Below are positions 55,621-64,000 of a DNA stretch of 64,000 nt, piece by piece. The notes beneath the pieces were generated by a model that worked only from the letters and a program-made list of their open reading frames with translations, was not told the origin of the DNA and made no database searches. The position numbers were made by a program, and so were the translations under genes. Each line of letters starts with the position of its first letter. Positions within the stretch are counted from its first letter, which is position 1. Source of the stretch: Arabidopsis thaliana (Eukaryota; Streptophyta; Magnoliopsida; Brassicales; Brassicaceae); contig NC_003074.8 of the NCBI RefSeq assembly GCF_000001735.4, positions 21,893,261 through 21,957,260 on the forward strand. The letters are read 5' to 3'.

Positions 55621-56418
55621 TCAGAAGCTGTAATTTGTTTTAAACACTCTTTTGTCTGCTCCTACTCCTGCCTGTTCCTTAGCCACCGCAACACCTCTGT
55701 TAAGCTCGTCTTCTGTTTCTCCACTGTTATCATCAGCTGTCGCAAACGCAGGATGGCTTAAAACGCATTTCAGAAGCTGCGTTCCTCTCAAGGCGTTTGT
55801 GAGCGGTAAGTGTCCTAAAGGCGTTTCATCGTTAAGCTCCCACTTGAATTCGTCAGGAAACGCTCTGTAATTGTATTGAACAACCTCTGTGTCAAGAAGC
55901 TTCATCCACTCAACTTTAACGAAGAATCTTGTGAAATCTTTCTTCACTTTTAACCAGATTTTGCGTTGCACGCTGTATCCGAATCTACCATCACTGTGTT
56001 TAATCCATAGATTGTCGATAGCTTGAAGATCTTCGGGGGAGATTGTTTTCACCTCGGAGAAGAAAACGTAGCCACGTTTCACGGCGGCTTCTCCGGATAT
56101 CTGAATGAGTAATCTCCGTGTCTCCTCGTCGGCTTGTCTGAAGTTTTGATTGACGAGATGGTTCTCCAGAACGTCGAATATGGTCGCGGTTTCGGCAGTT
56201 GTGGCGGAGGCGTTTGTGGTTGAAACGGCAGATACGGCGGTGGTGGAGGAGGAGGTGGAAGAAGCAGAGCAGATTAGTGAGAATGTTGCGGCGGAAGTGG
56301 GTTGTTTGAGGGAAAGAGAAGTTGGTCCGAAGTGAGATTGGCAATGGAGATTGTTGCGGTGGTGTGTGTAAGAAGGAGAGGAGTGGTGGTGGTGGTGGAG
56401 AGAGTTTGTGGTCGCCAT
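55621..56418 (-). CDS. GUN4: GUN4, porphyrin-binding activator of Mg-chelatase (AT3G59400)
   Basis: Intronless reverse-strand frame of 265 residues. Residues 1 to about 70 are a Ser/Thr/His-rich chloroplast transit peptide (MATTNSLHHHHHSSPSY). The GUN4 domain follows: VLENHLVNQNFRQADEETRR, AIDNLWIKHSDGRFGYSVQRKIW and FKWELNDETPLGHLPLTNAL. A plant-specific C-terminal extension ends KRVFKTNYSF, whose penultimate serine is reported as a phosphorylation site. GUN4 binds protoporphyrin IX and Mg-protoporphyrin, stimulates the ChlH subunit of Mg-chelatase in chlorophyll synthesis, and acts in plastid-to-nucleus signalling. It is divergent from GCN2 with about 0.9 kb between start codons. Confidence 0.96.
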   Translation of the reverse strand: MATTNSLHHHHHSSPSYTHHRNNLHCQSHFGPTSLSLKQPTSAATFSLICSASSTSSSTTAVSAVSTTNASATTAETATIFDVLENHLVNQNFRQADEETRRLLIQISGEAAVKRGYVFFSEVKTISPEDLQAIDNLWIKHSDGRFGYSVQRKIWLKVKKDFTRFFVKVEWMKLLDTEVVQYNYRAFPDEFKWELNDETPLGHLPLTNALRGTQLLKCVLSHPAFATADDNSGETEDELNRGVAVAKEQAGVGADKRVFKTNYSF

Positions 56419-57314
56419 TGATGGAGAGGAAGAGAGAGAAGAGTCACGTCAGGGGAAGATAGAGAGTGAAGTTGGAGAGGTTAAAGAAGAAGAGAAAGAT
56501 AAGGTGTGTGGAAAATCAGGAACTACTAAGCGGGGTCGATTCTGATTGGTCACTTATGGCTCAGGTTTGATTTTCTCTTTTTCTCTATACTTTCATTTTG
56601 CATTTTAATTTGGAAAAAATAAGATTTTTAGGGATTCATTTCTTTTTTTTCACACTAATTTCTAAGAATATTAATGTACATACTATATTGTTTTTGATAT
56701 CAAATTTCATGTCTACGTCATTTCTCTCGTTATCGTTATTGTTTGAAAGTAGATATTAAGGTTTTTAAAAACATATTTTTGTTGTTTTAAAAGAAATCAA
56801 TATCGGTCAAAACACTGTTATAAAGCTATTTTTCGACGTCACATTTTTGTAACATCACAGATTGACCTATCTATAATGGGCCTTTAAACTCATTGGCGTA
56901 TAAATAGGCCCATTATCATTTGATACAAATACGACGGCGTTTTGAATGTTTGTGCTGGACAGGATCAACATAGAACTCTGATGGCGCCATCTTTGAAGAA
57001 GAGCCGTCGATGATTTTTTCGTCATTGAGACTTATATAAAACAATCACTGAGAGCGATTTTTCAAAATTCTTTACGCCGGGATCAAGTAGAGAAAAGTAA
57101 TCGAAGGTTTTGTTAGTGCTGGCAGTCACCGTCGCCATTTTTTGAAATTCTTAGATCGAAACTGTTTGGCGGGAGTTGTGAGAAACGGTGGCGATTGACG
57201 AAGAACTTGTTATAAGGAGTTGGGTTTTGGTAGATTGTGGTGATTCTTCGATCGGAGGATAAGGTGTTTGATTGAAAGAGCAGATTGATTAAGGCGTGTT
57301 TTGGGGCTGAGGAA
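56419..57314. promoter_or_regulatory. bidirectional promoter of GUN4 and GCN2
   Basis: Divergent intergenic region of 896 nt. On the GUN4 side an ACGT element (CACGTCA) lies near 56445 and a CCAAT/ATTGGT near 56546. On the GCN2 side TATAAATA lies at 56900-56907, flanked by GGGCC and GGCCCATT elements. TTTGGCGGG lies at 57165-57173 in the GCN2 leader. Confidence 0.5.
56981..57039 (+). promoter_or_regulatory. two overlapping uORFs in the GCN2 leader
   Basis: uORF1 at 56981-57013 encodes MAPSLKKSRR. Its stop overlaps the start of uORF2 (ATGA), which spans 57010-57039 and encodes MIFSSLRLI. If transcription starts about 30 nt after TATAAATA at 56900, both lie in the 5' leader, about 300 nt before the GCN2 start. 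The transcription start is inferred. Confidence 0.5.

Positions 57315-64000
<6,686 letters not shown>

Overview
The window is plant nuclear DNA. It has AT-rich intergenic DNA, short GT-AG introns, many small exons, TATA boxes, telo-boxes and plant-only families. From the gene content and order I recognise it as Arabidopsis thaliana chromosome 3, the AT3G59220-AT3G59410 interval. Locus names come from recall of that order; exon boundaries were derived by hand from splice sites and checked by reading frame.

Layout. (1) 1-15,100 is a young tandem array mixing pirin genes (+ strand) with F-box/LRR/FBD genes (- strand): PRN1, two intact F-box genes, a pirin fragment, a broken F-box gene, PRN3, an F-box relic with its middle deleted, and a second broken F-box gene. 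Small tandem duplications lie between them. (2) 16,000-28,617 holds single-copy housekeeping genes: PAM16/TXR1 (mitochondrial import motor), an epsin (EPS3) and a probable plastid DUF2470-type protein. (3) 29,056-37,770 is a four-gene tandem array of SLC35F/DUF914 transporters on the - strand. Each copy has a U12-type intron. The third copy has lost its first splice donor and its 3' end. (4) 38,200-49,300 holds a short retroposon with a clean target-site duplication, a PTI1-like kinase, the nucleotide-sugar transporter UTR6, a long AT-rich gene-poor stretch and an acidic Glu/Lys-rich small protein gene. (5) 50,900-64,000 holds the protein farnesyltransferase alpha subunit (FTA), a cysteine-rich protein that I read as the plant homologue of SPRING/C12orf49, GUN4, and the eIF2-alpha kinase GCN2, which runs off the right edge.

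The genes do not form a pathway. The two arrays show birth and death of paralogues; the rest are independent eukaryotic genes. Shared regulation is possible at the divergent GUN4/GCN2 promoter. A telo-box plus TTTGGCGGG-like element recurs upstream of several F-box copies. The observations most worth following are the SPRING homologue, the repeated convergent pirin/F-box module, the conserved U12 introns with decay of one SLC35F copy, and tandem uORFs in the GCN2 leader.
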